Positions 14,427 to 21,373 of a stretch of 32,606 nt of DNA are shown here, in pieces; the stretch's first letter is position 1; every line of letters starts with the position of its first letter. The translations under genes and the position numbers were made by a program. The DNA is taken from assembly GCF_014283215.1 (NCBI RefSeq), contig NZ_JACOMF010000046.1, forward strand, positions 1 through 32,606. The letters run 5' to 3'. The stretch comes from Siccirubricoccus deserti. GTDB lineage: Bacteria > Pseudomonadota > Alphaproteobacteria > Acetobacterales > Acetobacteraceae. The notes under the pieces were generated by a model that saw only the letters and a list, made by a program, of their open reading frames with translations, made no database searches and was not told the origin of the DNA.

Positions 14427-15214
14427 GCGGCCCCGCCCAGCGCGTGGAACAGCACCGCCGCGGCGGCGGCGACGTTCAGGCTTTCGACCAGGCCGCTGCC
14501 AGGGAGAGTGAGGCGGGCCTCGCAGGCCTCCAGCGTCGCCGGCGGCAGCCCATGCTCCTCATTGCCGAGCACCAGGGCGATCGGCCGGTCGCGCGGCAGG
14601 GCGGCGGGCGGGGCGCCGCCGGCGGCCACCGCGGCTACGGTCAGCAGGCTCCCGCGCATGCCGCGGAGCAGCGCCGGCAGGTCGCGCGCGCGCCAGACCT
14701 CCAACTGTTCCAGGCCGCCCTCGGCGGTGCGGAAGGCAGCGTCCGAGAGGTCGGCCTGCCGGCGGTCGGCCGACAGCAGCAGGGCGCGGCAGCCGAAGAA
14801 GGCGGCGGAGCGGGCGATGGCGCCGAGATTGTGCGGATTGCCGATGCCGTCCAGCACCGGCAGCAGCGGCGCCGCCAGCAGCCCCGCCGGCAGCCCCGGC
14901 CCCGCCAGCGGCGAGGCGAAATGCGCGACGGCGATGGCGCAGATGCCGCCATGGTGCTGGGTGCCGGCGATCCGGGCCAGCTCCTCGGCCGGCACTTCGC
15001 GATAGGGCCGGCGGCTGCGGGCGAGTTGCGCGCAAAGCGGGCCGGCGAGGCGGCGCTTCTCCGCGGTGTAGAACAGCCGCAGCACCTGCTGTGGCCGGCG
15101 CTGGAACAGGGCGCGCACCGGGGCCGTCCCGCAGATGCGGTTGGGTTCGGGCGGGCGGGGCGGGTGCGGGGCGGGATCGGATTGCAAGGCGATGGAGCGT
15201 ATCAACCAGTGCAT
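14423..15214 (-). CDS. TrmH/SpoU-family RNA 2'-O-methyltransferase (RlmB-like)
   Basis: 263 aa. SPOUT-class enzyme that methylates a ribose 2'-OH in rRNA or tRNA using SAM. An N-terminal substrate-binding region (ICGTAPVRALFQRRPQQVLRLFY, HHGGICAIA) precedes the knotted domain. The three motifs are present: PLLPVLDGIGNPHNLGAIARSAAFFG (motif 1), ALVLGNEEHGLP (motif 2) and LPGSGLVESLNVAAAAAVLFHAL (motif 3). Start is uncertain: ATG at 15214 is chosen because the residues before it are not conserved-looking, but no clear Shine-Dalgarno is seen and the first 25 residues are low complexity. It is the promoter-proximal gene of the mla operon by overlap. Confidence 0.85.
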   Translation of the reverse strand: MHWLIRSIALQSDPAPHPPRPPEPNRICGTAPVRALFQRRPQQVLRLFYTAEKRRLAGPLCAQLARSRRPYREVPAEELARIAGTQHHGGICAIAVAHFASPLAGPGLPAGLLAAPLLPVLDGIGNPHNLGAIARSAAFFGCRALLLSADRRQADLSDAAFRTAEGGLEQLEVWRARDLPALLRGMRGSLLTVAAVAAGGAPPAALPRDRPIALVLGNEEHGLPPATLEACEARLTLPGSGLVESLNVAAAAAVLFHALGGAA

Positions 15215-15416
15215 CCGACAGGGCAAGTGACTTCGGCGCCTGGCATTTCCGTAAGCGCCGGCCGCGAGCAGCGCCGCTGCCGATCGGCCCGACATCGAAA
15301 TTTTTTCATTGCGCGTCGGAATGGCGGCTATGCCGGAACAGTTCCGATGCCGGTGGCGGAACCTGCCACCCGCGGCAGATGCCTCCGGAGTCTAGCGTGG
15401 CGGGCGCAAGGGCGGG
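15215..15416. other. 202-nt intergenic region with AT-rich island
   Basis: This separates the tRNA from the methyltransferase gene on the same strand. It holds an AT-rich island (15297-15312, with a run of six T on the plus strand) next to a GCCGATCGGC palindrome (15279-15288) and a small CTGCC/GGCAG inverted repeat (15363-15378). It is the likely promoter region of the TrmH-mla operon. No gene was recognised. Confidence 0.4.
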
Positions 15417-15493
15417 TGGTACCTGGGGCCGGACTTGAACCGGCGACCCCGGCATTATGAGTGCCGTGCTCTAACCAGCTGAGCTACCCAGGC
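15417..15493 (-). tRNA. tRNA with CAT anticodon, probably elongator tRNA-Met
   Basis: 77 nt on the minus strand with an encoded CCA. The acceptor stem pairs GCCTGGG with CCCAGGT. The D-arm reads AGCTCAGCTGGTTAGAGC. The anticodon stem CGGCA/TGCCG carries the loop CTCATAA (anticodon CAT). The T-arm GCCGG-TTCAAGT-CCGGC is perfect. The paired first base (G1) and ordinary D-arm exclude initiator tRNA-fMet, which has an unpaired C1. A tRNA-Ile2 with lysidine-modified C34 has the same anticodon in DNA and cannot be strictly excluded without identity-element scoring. Confidence 0.95.
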
Positions 15494-15507
15494 GCGGCCG
15501 GCGATAT

Positions 15508-15524
15508 GGCGGGTTTTGCCCGCC
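15508..15524 (-). terminator. Hairpin after acyl-CoA dehydrogenase
   Basis: GGCGGG-TTTTG-CCCGCC forms a perfect 6-bp stem with a 5-nt loop. It lies 25 nt beyond the acyl-CoA dehydrogenase stop and 14 nt before the tRNA on the same strand. It may end the dehydrogenase transcript before the tRNA, although no T-run follows. Confidence 0.4.
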
Positions 15525-15549
15525 GACGCAACCCTTGCTTCCGGCCTGA

Positions 15550-16734
15550 TCAGCCGCTGCCCTTCAGCACCCGGCGGGCGATCGCCATGCGGTGGACCTC
15601 GCTCGGCCCCTCATAGATGCGCTGCACCCGCACCTGGCTGGCCATCAGCTGCAGCGGCAGCTCCTTGGTCATGCCCATGGCGCCAAACACCTGCATGGCG
15701 TGGTCCAGCACGTCCTGGGCCATTTCGGTGGCGAAGACCTTCAGCATCGAGGCCTCGTTCCGCACATCCTGGCCGGCGCTGAGCTTGGCCGCGGCGTCGC
15801 GCACCATCAGCCGGGAGATATGGATGCGGGTGGCCGCATCGGCGATCCACCATTGGATCGCCTGGCGGTCGGCCAGCTTCACCCCGAAGGTGACGCGCTG
15901 CTTGGCCTGCTCGCACATCATGTCCAGCGCCCGGCGCGCCATGCCGGTGCAGCGTGCGCCCATTTGCAGGCGGCGGACATTGAGACGGAGCTGCATCGGC
16001 GCGTAGCCGGCGCCGAGGGTGCCGAGAATCTGCCGCTCATGCACGCGGCAATCCTCGAACACCAACTCATAGGTGCGGCGGCCGCCGATCATCGGGATCT
16101 CGCGCTCGATGATGAAGCCCGGGGTGCCGCGCTCGACGATGAAGGCGGTGACGCCTTCCTGCCGCTTGCCCTCGCCGGTGCGGGCCATGAGGATGATGAA
16201 ATCCGCCCGCGGCACGCCGCTGACCCAGATCTTGCGGCCGTTGATCACCCAGTGGTCGCCGTCCTTCACGGCGCGGGTGGTCATCCCCGCCGGGTCACCG
16301 CCGGCGCCGGGCTCGGAGATGGCGATGGAGGATCGCATCTCGCCGCGGGCATAGGGGTCGAGGTACTTCGCGCGCTGCTCCGGGTTGGCCACGGCCAGCA
16401 GCATGTGCAGGTTCGGGCTGTCGGGCGGGAAGATGAAGGGCGTCACGGTGCGGCCCATCTCCTCCTCGATCGCCATCAGCGCCGGCAGCGGCAGGTCGGC
16501 GCCGCCGAACTCCTCCGGTACGTCGAGGCCGACCAGGCCCAGCTCCTTGCACTTCGCCAGCAGCGGCGCCTCTTCCTCTGCCGTCAGGGCGTAGCGCTGG
16601 CCTTCGGATTCGCGCTTCAGCACCGCCGCTTCCAACGGCATCAGGTCGCGTTCGACGAATTTCGTGACCAGGTCGCGCACCATGCGGTGCTCCTCGGCCA
16701 GGGCCGGAATTGCGCCGAAATCGAAACCATCCAT
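15550..16734 (-). CDS. Acyl-CoA dehydrogenase family protein
   Basis: 394 aa. FAD enzyme making the alpha-beta double bond in acyl-CoAs. An N-terminal helical domain (EEHRMVRDLVTKFVERDLMPLE, LGLVGLDVPEEFGGADLPLPA) is followed by the flavin-binding segment SIAISEPGAGGDPAGMTTRA and DHWVINGRKIWVSG. The C-terminal helical domain has RRLQMGARCTGMARRALDMM, TFGVKLADRQAIQWWIADAAT, the QVFGAMGMTKELPL motif and RIYEGPSEVHRM, with E375 at the usual catalytic-base position. ATG at 16734. Substrate chain or branching is not predictable. It is 92 nt downstream of the oxygenase gene on the same strand, so it may be co-transcribed. Confidence 0.92.
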   Translation of the reverse strand: MDGFDFGAIPALAEEHRMVRDLVTKFVERDLMPLEAAVLKRESEGQRYALTAEEEAPLLAKCKELGLVGLDVPEEFGGADLPLPALMAIEEEMGRTVTPFIFPPDSPNLHMLLAVANPEQRAKYLDPYARGEMRSSIAISEPGAGGDPAGMTTRAVKDGDHWVINGRKIWVSGVPRADFIILMARTGEGKRQEGVTAFIVERGTPGFIIEREIPMIGGRRTYELVFEDCRVHERQILGTLGAGYAPMQLRLNVRRLQMGARCTGMARRALDMMCEQAKQRVTFGVKLADRQAIQWWIADAATRIHISRLMVRDAAAKLSAGQDVRNEASMLKVFATEMAQDVLDHAMQVFGAMGMTKELPLQLMASQVRVQRIYEGPSEVHRMAIARRVLKGSG

Positions 16735-16826
16735 GGGTCGCTGTCCTCACCTCGTCCAGGGCAGATTAGCCCCGCGCCGCGGGCGCGCGAAGTCCCCCGC
16801 GGCGAGACGGTGCCGGAGGCAGACCG

Positions 16827-17819
16827 TTAATGGGCCGGCTGCGTCTGGCGATGGGCGAAATTGGTGACGTTCAGCTTGCGCCGATGGTCCTCGTACAGCA
16901 GCGGTTCGTAGCGCGCCGGGTTCGCCTCGCTGACGCAGCTCGGCACCGGGCGGATGACGGCGTCGTTGTTCGGGCCGAAGAAGAAGGGAATGGCGTAGCG
17001 CATGGCGTTGTTGGCGTTGACCACACGATGTGGCGTCGGCGCGAAGCGGTCGTTGGAATAGCGCCCCAGCATCTCCGCGGTGTTCACCACGAAGGTGCCG
17101 GGGATAGCTGGCGGGCGCAGCCATTCGCCCTCCCGCGTCCGCACCTCCAGCCCCGGCAGCGCCGATTGCGCCAGGAAGGTGATCAGGTTGGTGTCGATGT
17201 GCGGAGCGAAGCCGAAGCGGTCGGCCTCCTCTTCCGGCTGCGGCTGGTAGCGGATGAGGCGCAGGGTGCAGGTCGGGTCGGTGAAATCGCCGGCCAGGTA
17301 GTCTGGCGGCATGCCGAGCGCGGTGGTGACCACCGGCAACAGCTTCTGTGCCAACGCCTCCATGGCGGTGAAATAGGTCATGGTGGCGGCACGGAAGCCG
17401 GGGATGCCGGGCGGCCAGCGGTTCAGCCCGACGAAGGGCTTGCCGGCAAGAATATCGGGGTCGTCCGGCGCGCGGTCGCGGACGATGTAGAAGCTCTCGT
17501 TCAGGTTCGGCTTGCGGTTCTCCGCAATGCGGGAGGTGCGGATCACCTGCGCGCCGGTCGGCAGGAAGCCGATGTTCAGCTCGCCCACCTTCAGCGCCAG
17601 CTTCACCTCATCCGGCAGGGCGAAGAACTCCGCCGCGGCGGCGAAGCAGGCGGCGGGCAGGCCAGGGTCGATGCCATGGCCGGCGAGCACCAGGAAGCCG
17701 GTGTCCTCGCAGGTGCGGGCCACCTGCTCCGCCAGCGCCTCCCGCGCGCCGGGCACGCCGGCCAGGGTAGGTGCGATGTCGAGGACGGGGATGCGCCCGT
17801 CCGGGCCGGGCTCGCTCAT
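16827..17819 (-). CDS. Isopenicillin N synthase-like 2-oxoglutarate/Fe(II) oxygenase
   Basis: 330 aa. N-terminal DIOX_N region: IPVLDIAPTLAG and CEDTGFLVLAGHGID. The C-terminal jelly roll carries the iron ligands H207 and D209 (APHIDTN) and H264 (TPHRVVN). The RYAIPFFF block follows, with R274 as the expected 2-oxoglutarate-binding arginine; the R-x-S motif reads R-Y-A here. Members oxidise small molecules such as amino acids, hormones or secondary metabolites; no antibiotic genes are nearby, so a role in beta-lactam synthesis is not supported. Start: ATG at 17819. It is divergent from the ABC binding protein gene (109-nt shared promoter region), which suggests it acts on an imported compound. 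Confidence 0.88.
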   Translation of the reverse strand: MSEPGPDGRIPVLDIAPTLAGVPGAREALAEQVARTCEDTGFLVLAGHGIDPGLPAACFAAAAEFFALPDEVKLALKVGELNIGFLPTGAQVIRTSRIAENRKPNLNESFYIVRDRAPDDPDILAGKPFVGLNRWPPGIPGFRAATMTYFTAMEALAQKLLPVVTTALGMPPDYLAGDFTDPTCTLRLIRYQPQPEEEADRFGFAPHIDTNLITFLAQSALPGLEVRTREGEWLRPPAIPGTFVVNTAEMLGRYSNDRFAPTPHRVVNANNAMRYAIPFFFGPNNDAVIRPVPSCVSEANPARYEPLLYEDHRRKLNVTNFAHRQTQPAH

Positions 17820-17928
17820 GCCGATCTCCGTGCTGTTGGTGACAGCAGAGCATGTTGCCGGCATCGAAGCCAGATGGTTGCCTTTCGCCACGCATGACAT
17901 AGGCTCCGGCATCCCCAGGGAGATCGCG

Positions 17929-19503
17929 ATGCGCCGCATCCTTGCCGTCGTTCTCACTTTGCTGCTCGCCGCGTCGCCAGCGCTGGCCCAGCCGAACACC
18001 CTCCGCGCGGTGCTGAACCTCGAGCTGCAGGTGCTCGACCCGATCATCACCACCTCCAACGTGACGCGGGCCTATGGCTACCTGGTCTTCGACACGCTGA
18101 TCAGCATGGACAGCGAGGGCCGCTACAAGCCGCAGATGCTGGAGGGGTGGGAGGCGAGCGAGGATCGGCTCACCTGGACATTCCGTCTGCGCCCCGGCCT
18201 TGCATGGCATGATGGCGCGCCGGTGACCGCGGAGGATTGCGTCGCCTCGTTGCAGCGCTGGGGCCGCCGCGACGGCCTCGGCAGCCGGCTGATGGCTGCG
18301 GCCAAGGGCCTCCGCGTCGTCGATGCCAGGACCTTCGTGCTGGAACTGCGCGAGCCCTTCAGCCAAGTGATCGAGGCGATCGGCAAGCCCGCCGCGCAGA
18401 TCCCCTTCATGATGCCGGTGCGGATGGCGGCGATCGAGCATACCCGCCCGGTGACCGAGACCGTCGGCAGCGGCCCCTACACCTTCGACCGGGCCGAATG
18501 GCGTCAGGGCGACCGCGCCATCTTCCGCCGCAACCCGCGCTACAAGCCACGGGAGGAGCCGGCGGACGGCTTCGCCGGCGGCAAGGTGGCGCATTTCGAG
18601 CGCATCGACTTCGTCAGCCTGCCGGATTTCTCGACCCGCGTCGCAGCCCTGCAGGCTGGCGAGGTGGATTACCTGGAATTCGTGCCCACCGACTTCATCA
18701 CCCGGCTGCAGCGGGACCGCAATGTCCGGCTGATCAACCCGCGGCCGATCGCGCAGATGATGGGCGCGATGGCGATCAACCACATCCACCCGCCCTTCAA
18801 CAAGGTCGAGGTGCGCCGCGCGCTGCAACTGGCGATGGACCAGGGCGAGATCATCGCCGGGCTCGGCCTGCCCTCCGGCATGTCGCTGCCCTGGTGCCAG
18901 TCCATCTTCATGTGCGGCGGCCCCTACGCCTCCGAGGCCGGGACGGAGCGGCTGCGCGACCCGAGCATCGAGCGCGCGCGGGAAGCACTGCGCGCTTCGG
19001 GCTATGCCAATGAGCCGGTGGTGCTGCTGCACAGTACGGACAGCGTGACCCTGAACCCGATGGCGCTGGTCATCATCGACCGCCTGCGCCGCACCGGCTT
19101 CAACGTCGACGTGCTGGCCAGCGACTACAGCAGCCAGGCGCAGCGCCGCCTGTCGCGCGAGCCACCGGGGCGCGGCGGCTGGAGCCTGATGCCGGTGGTC
19201 TTCACCGGCTTCGACATCCTCAATCCGCTGGCGCATTACGCCGTGGCGTATAATTGCGGCAACAACTATCCCGGCTGGTACTGCGACCCCGCCATGACGC
19301 CGCTGATCGAGCAATTCGGCCGGGAGCCGGATGCGGAGAAGCGCAAGGCACTGGCCGCCGAGATGCAGCGCCATGTGCATGAGAGCGCGCTCATGCTCTT
19401 CAACGGACAATTCTCGGTGCCGGCGGCGCATCGGGCCGATGTTGCCGATGTGCTGCCGCTGGGCATGCCGGTGTTCTGGAACGCACGCCGCGTGGCCCGC
19501 TGA
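17929..19503 (+). CDS. ABC transporter substrate-binding protein, family 5 (peptide/nickel/opine type)
   Basis: 524 aa, normal for SBP_bac_5. Signal peptide MRRILAVVLTLLLAASPALAQ, cleaved probably after ALA. Family blocks are LDPIITTSNVTRAYGYLVFDTLIS, PQMLEGWEASEDRLTWTFRLR, GLAWHDGAPVTAEDCVASL, VGSGPYTF, and VRRALQLAMDQGEII. ATG at 17929 with AGGGAG about 7 nt upstream. No matching permease or ATPase genes lie in the window, so it either serves a transporter encoded elsewhere or is an orphan. It is divergent from the 2-oxoglutarate oxygenase gene. A TTGCCT/TAGGCT pair (17878 onward) could be its promoter but is weak. Confidence 0.93.
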   Translation: MRRILAVVLTLLLAASPALAQPNTLRAVLNLELQVLDPIITTSNVTRAYGYLVFDTLISMDSEGRYKPQMLEGWEASEDRLTWTFRLRPGLAWHDGAPVTAEDCVASLQRWGRRDGLGSRLMAAAKGLRVVDARTFVLELREPFSQVIEAIGKPAAQIPFMMPVRMAAIEHTRPVTETVGSGPYTFDRAEWRQGDRAIFRRNPRYKPREEPADGFAGGKVAHFERIDFVSLPDFSTRVAALQAGEVDYLEFVPTDFITRLQRDRNVRLINPRPIAQMMGAMAINHIHPPFNKVEVRRALQLAMDQGEIIAGLGLPSGMSLPWCQSIFMCGGPYASEAGTERLRDPSIERAREALRASGYANEPVVLLHSTDSVTLNPMALVIIDRLRRTGFNVDVLASDYSSQAQRRLSREPPGRGGWSLMPVVFTGFDILNPLAHYAVAYNCGNNYPGWYCDPAMTPLIEQFGREPDAEKRKALAAEMQRHVHESALMLFNGQFSVPAAHRADVADVLPLGMPVFWNARRVAR

Positions 19504-19516
19504 GCCCGCGATCGTC

Positions 19517-19536
19517 GCACCGCCCACCGGCGGTGC
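19517..19536 (+). other. Hairpin between binding-protein and hydrolase genes
   Basis: GCACCGCC-CACC-GGCGGTGC is a perfect 8-bp stem with a 4-nt loop, 13 nt after the binding-protein stop and 26 nt before the next ATG on the same strand. It could be a terminator or an mRNA-stabilising 3' hairpin, which is common after highly expressed binding-protein genes. No T-run follows. Confidence 0.45.
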
Positions 19537-19562
19537 CAACAACCTTATGAGGGAACCTCCGC

Positions 19563-20474
19563 ATGAGCTATCCGGAATTGCAGAAGCTGGTGGATGCCCT
19601 GCGTGCCCGTCCGGTGATCACCGACATCGGCGAGCGCCGCAGGGCCTTCGACGCCTTCGCCACCACCTTTCCGCCCGCCGCTGATGTCACGGTCGAGACG
19701 CTGGAACTCGGGGGCGTGATGGCGGAGAGAAGCCGCACACCGGGCGATGATGCCGCTGGCGCCATCCTCTACGTGCATGGTGGCGGTTACGTCTTCGGCT
19801 CGCTGGACAGCCATCGCCATGTGGTGACGGAGATCGGCCGCGCTGCCGGCGTGCCCGGCTATGCGCTGCACTACCGCCTTGCGCCGGAACATCCTTTTCC
19901 GGCGCCGGTGGAGGATACGGTCGCGGCCTATCGCGCGCTGCTGGCGCAGGGCATCGCGCCGGGCCGGATCGCGCTGGCGGGCGACAGCGCTGGCGGTGGG
20001 CTGGTCGTGGCGGCGCTGGTGGCCTTCCGCGAGGCTGGGCTGCCGCAACCTGCCTGCGGCTGGAGCATCTCGCCCTGGATCGATCTGGAGGCGCTGGGGC
20101 CCTCCATGACCGGCAATGCGGCCAGCGACCCTTCCGTGCAGCGTGACCCGATCCTCGAACTGGCGCGCCTCTACCTGGCCGGCGCCGACCCGCGCAGCCC
20201 GCTGGCCGCGCCGCTCTACGCCGATCTCAAGGGGATTGCGCCGCTGCTGATCCAGGTCGGCGCGATCGAGACGCTGCTGGACGACGCTGTCCGCCTGGCG
20301 GGCCGGGCCGCCGCTGCCGGGGTGCCCACGCGGCTCGATGTCTGGCCGGAGATGCCGCATGTCTGGCACCTGTTCCACCCGGTGCTGACCGCCGGGCGCA
20401 AGGCCATCGAGCAGGGCGGCGCCTTCGTGAAGGCGGCGATGCAGGACGGGGCGCCATTCACCTACCGAGGATAG
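19563..20474 (+). CDS. Alpha/beta hydrolase, hormone-sensitive-lipase (type IV esterase) family
   Basis: 303 aa. Typical carboxylesterase of the HSL group: oxyanion-hole motif HGGGYVFGS (72-80), YRLAPEHPFPAPVED, and nucleophile elbow GDSAGGG with S142. In the C-terminal part GAIETLLDDAVRLA holds the probable catalytic aspartate and EMPHVWHLF the histidine. No signal peptide, so cytoplasmic. ATG at 19563 with GAGGGAACC upstream. It follows the binding-protein gene on the same strand (59-nt gap) and may be co-transcribed; the physiological ester is unknown. Confidence 0.92.
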   Translation: MSYPELQKLVDALRARPVITDIGERRRAFDAFATTFPPAADVTVETLELGGVMAERSRTPGDDAAGAILYVHGGGYVFGSLDSHRHVVTEIGRAAGVPGYALHYRLAPEHPFPAPVEDTVAAYRALLAQGIAPGRIALAGDSAGGGLVVAALVAFREAGLPQPACGWSISPWIDLEALGPSMTGNAASDPSVQRDPILELARLYLAGADPRSPLAAPLYADLKGIAPLLIQVGAIETLLDDAVRLAGRAAAAGVPTRLDVWPEMPHVWHLFHPVLTAGRKAIEQGGAFVKAAMQDGAPFTYRG

Positions 20475-20571
20475 AGGCGGCCAGCCCGGCGCCATCCACC
20501 GCGATGCGCGCTGGGGCCAGCACCACCTGCGGCACGTCATGGGCTGGCCGGTCGGCAAAGAGCCGGGGCAT
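20458..20571 (-). CDS. Possible 37-aa small protein or gene remnant
   Basis: ATG at 20571, 11 nt after the stop of the minus-strand hydrolase gene, opens 37 codons. The product reads MPRLFADRPAHDVPQVV then LAPARIAVDGAGLAASILGR and overlaps the end of the plus-strand esterase gene by 17 nt. The composition is protein-like, but no ribosome-binding site or family is seen. It could be the tail of an otherwise lost gene. Confidence 0.2.
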   Translation of the reverse strand: MPRLFADRPAHDVPQVVLAPARIAVDGAGLAASILGR

Positions 20572-20582
20572 GGCTGCCGCGT

Positions 20583-21269
20583 TCAGCCGGCGATGATCGC
20601 CGCCAGGGCCTTCGGCTCGCTCAGCATCGGGTAATGCCCGGTGTCCAGCTCATGCCAGCTCGCACCGAGCGCCTGCTGCGCCCGCCGCTGGTGCGCCACC
20701 GGCGGGTTGGCGCTGCGGCGGCACCAGATGACACTGGCCTGCCAAGGCATCGACCAGAAGCGCGGCAGCACCACCTTGTCCACCATCGGCGAGATCGGGT
20801 GCTGGGTGATCCGCTCCAGCGCCCAGGCCCGGGTCGCCGGGTCCAATTCGGCGAAGAGCCGGGTCTCTGCATCATGTCGGCTGGGGCCACTGGTCAGCGC
20901 GGTGTTCACCGCAGTCGGCCGCTTGACGATGTCGGGCAGCGCCTCGCCATCCTGCAATGCCAGCGCGTCGGCGAAGACCAACCGACCTATCCGGTTCGGC
21001 ACCAGCTCCGCCAGCCGGCACATCACCATGCCGCCGGTCGAGGTTCCGACCATGGTGACACCCCGCAGATCCTGGCGGCCAAGGTAAGCCGCCAGCTCCT
21101 CGGCCTGGCTTTCGGTGGTGATGCCGGGGCGCAGCGCGCCGGCCCGCTCGCCGCAGCCTTCGAGGCTCGGTGCCTCCACCCGGTGGCCGGCAGCCCGCAG
21201 GATCTCAGCCACGGGATCCCAGATCCAGCCGCCCTGGTAGGCGCCGTGGATCAGCAGGATATTCGCCAT
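20583..21269 (-). CDS. Alpha/beta hydrolase (salicylate-esterase/HNL-like)
   Basis: 228 aa. Short alpha/beta hydrolase without a large lid: N-terminal ILLIHGAYQGGWIWDPVAEIL, then HRVEAPSLEGCGER, nucleophile elbow VGTSTGGMV with S77, RLVFADALAL, and the probable catalytic histidine in HELDTGHYPML. This arrangement, with the nucleophile in G-x-S-x-G after a GxWxW block, resembles plant-type methylesterases and hydroxynitrile lyases and their bacterial relatives. ATG at 21269 with AGGAGGAAACCGC upstream. It is divergent from the amidohydrolase gene (104 nt) and may belong to the same pathway. Substrate unknown. Confidence 0.88.
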   Translation of the reverse strand: MANILLIHGAYQGGWIWDPVAEILRAAGHRVEAPSLEGCGERAGALRPGITTESQAEELAAYLGRQDLRGVTMVGTSTGGMVMCRLAELVPNRIGRLVFADALALQDGEALPDIVKRPTAVNTALTSGPSRHDAETRLFAELDPATRAWALERITQHPISPMVDKVVLPRFWSMPWQASVIWCRRSANPPVAHQRRAQQALGASWHELDTGHYPMLSEPKALAAIIAG

Positions 21270-21317
21270 GCGGTTTCCTCCTTATTTTCGTCGCATCCTG
21301 CCTGGAAAATCCGATGG

Positions 21318-21347
21318 TTGACAGGCCGGACCGACGGCCGGAATGCT
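21318..21347 (+). promoter_or_regulatory. Candidate promoter of the amidohydrolase gene
   Basis: A consensus -35 TTGACA (21318-21323) is followed after 18 nt by AATGCT (21342-21347), a weak -10. The spacer contains an inverted repeat GGCCG-GACCGA-CGGCC (21324-21339), a plausible regulator site. It lies 27 nt upstream of the ATG at 21374. Confidence 0.42.
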
Positions 21348-21373
21348 GTTGCCAACCAAAGAGGAGACGCGCC

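Noticed and set aside
12958-14511. 517-aa plus-strand frame in the mla region
   Set aside because: Antisense shadow rich in Ser, Arg and Pro; the minus strand encodes motif-complete MlaE and MlaF.
15279-15312. Rho-independent terminator (palindrome plus T-run on the plus strand)
   Set aside because: No plus-strand gene ends there; the T-run is on the strand opposite to all neighbouring genes, so an AT-rich promoter element is more likely.
15417-15493. Initiator tRNA-fMet
   Set aside because: The first acceptor base is G paired to T and the D-arm is of the elongator type.
16827-17819. Beta-lactam biosynthesis gene
   Set aside because: The IPNS-like family is broad and no ACV synthetase or other antibiotic genes are in the window.
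17608-19542. 644-aa minus-strand frame opposite the binding-protein gene
   Set aside because: Antisense shadow with no family; the plus strand encodes a signal peptide and SBP_bac_5 blocks.
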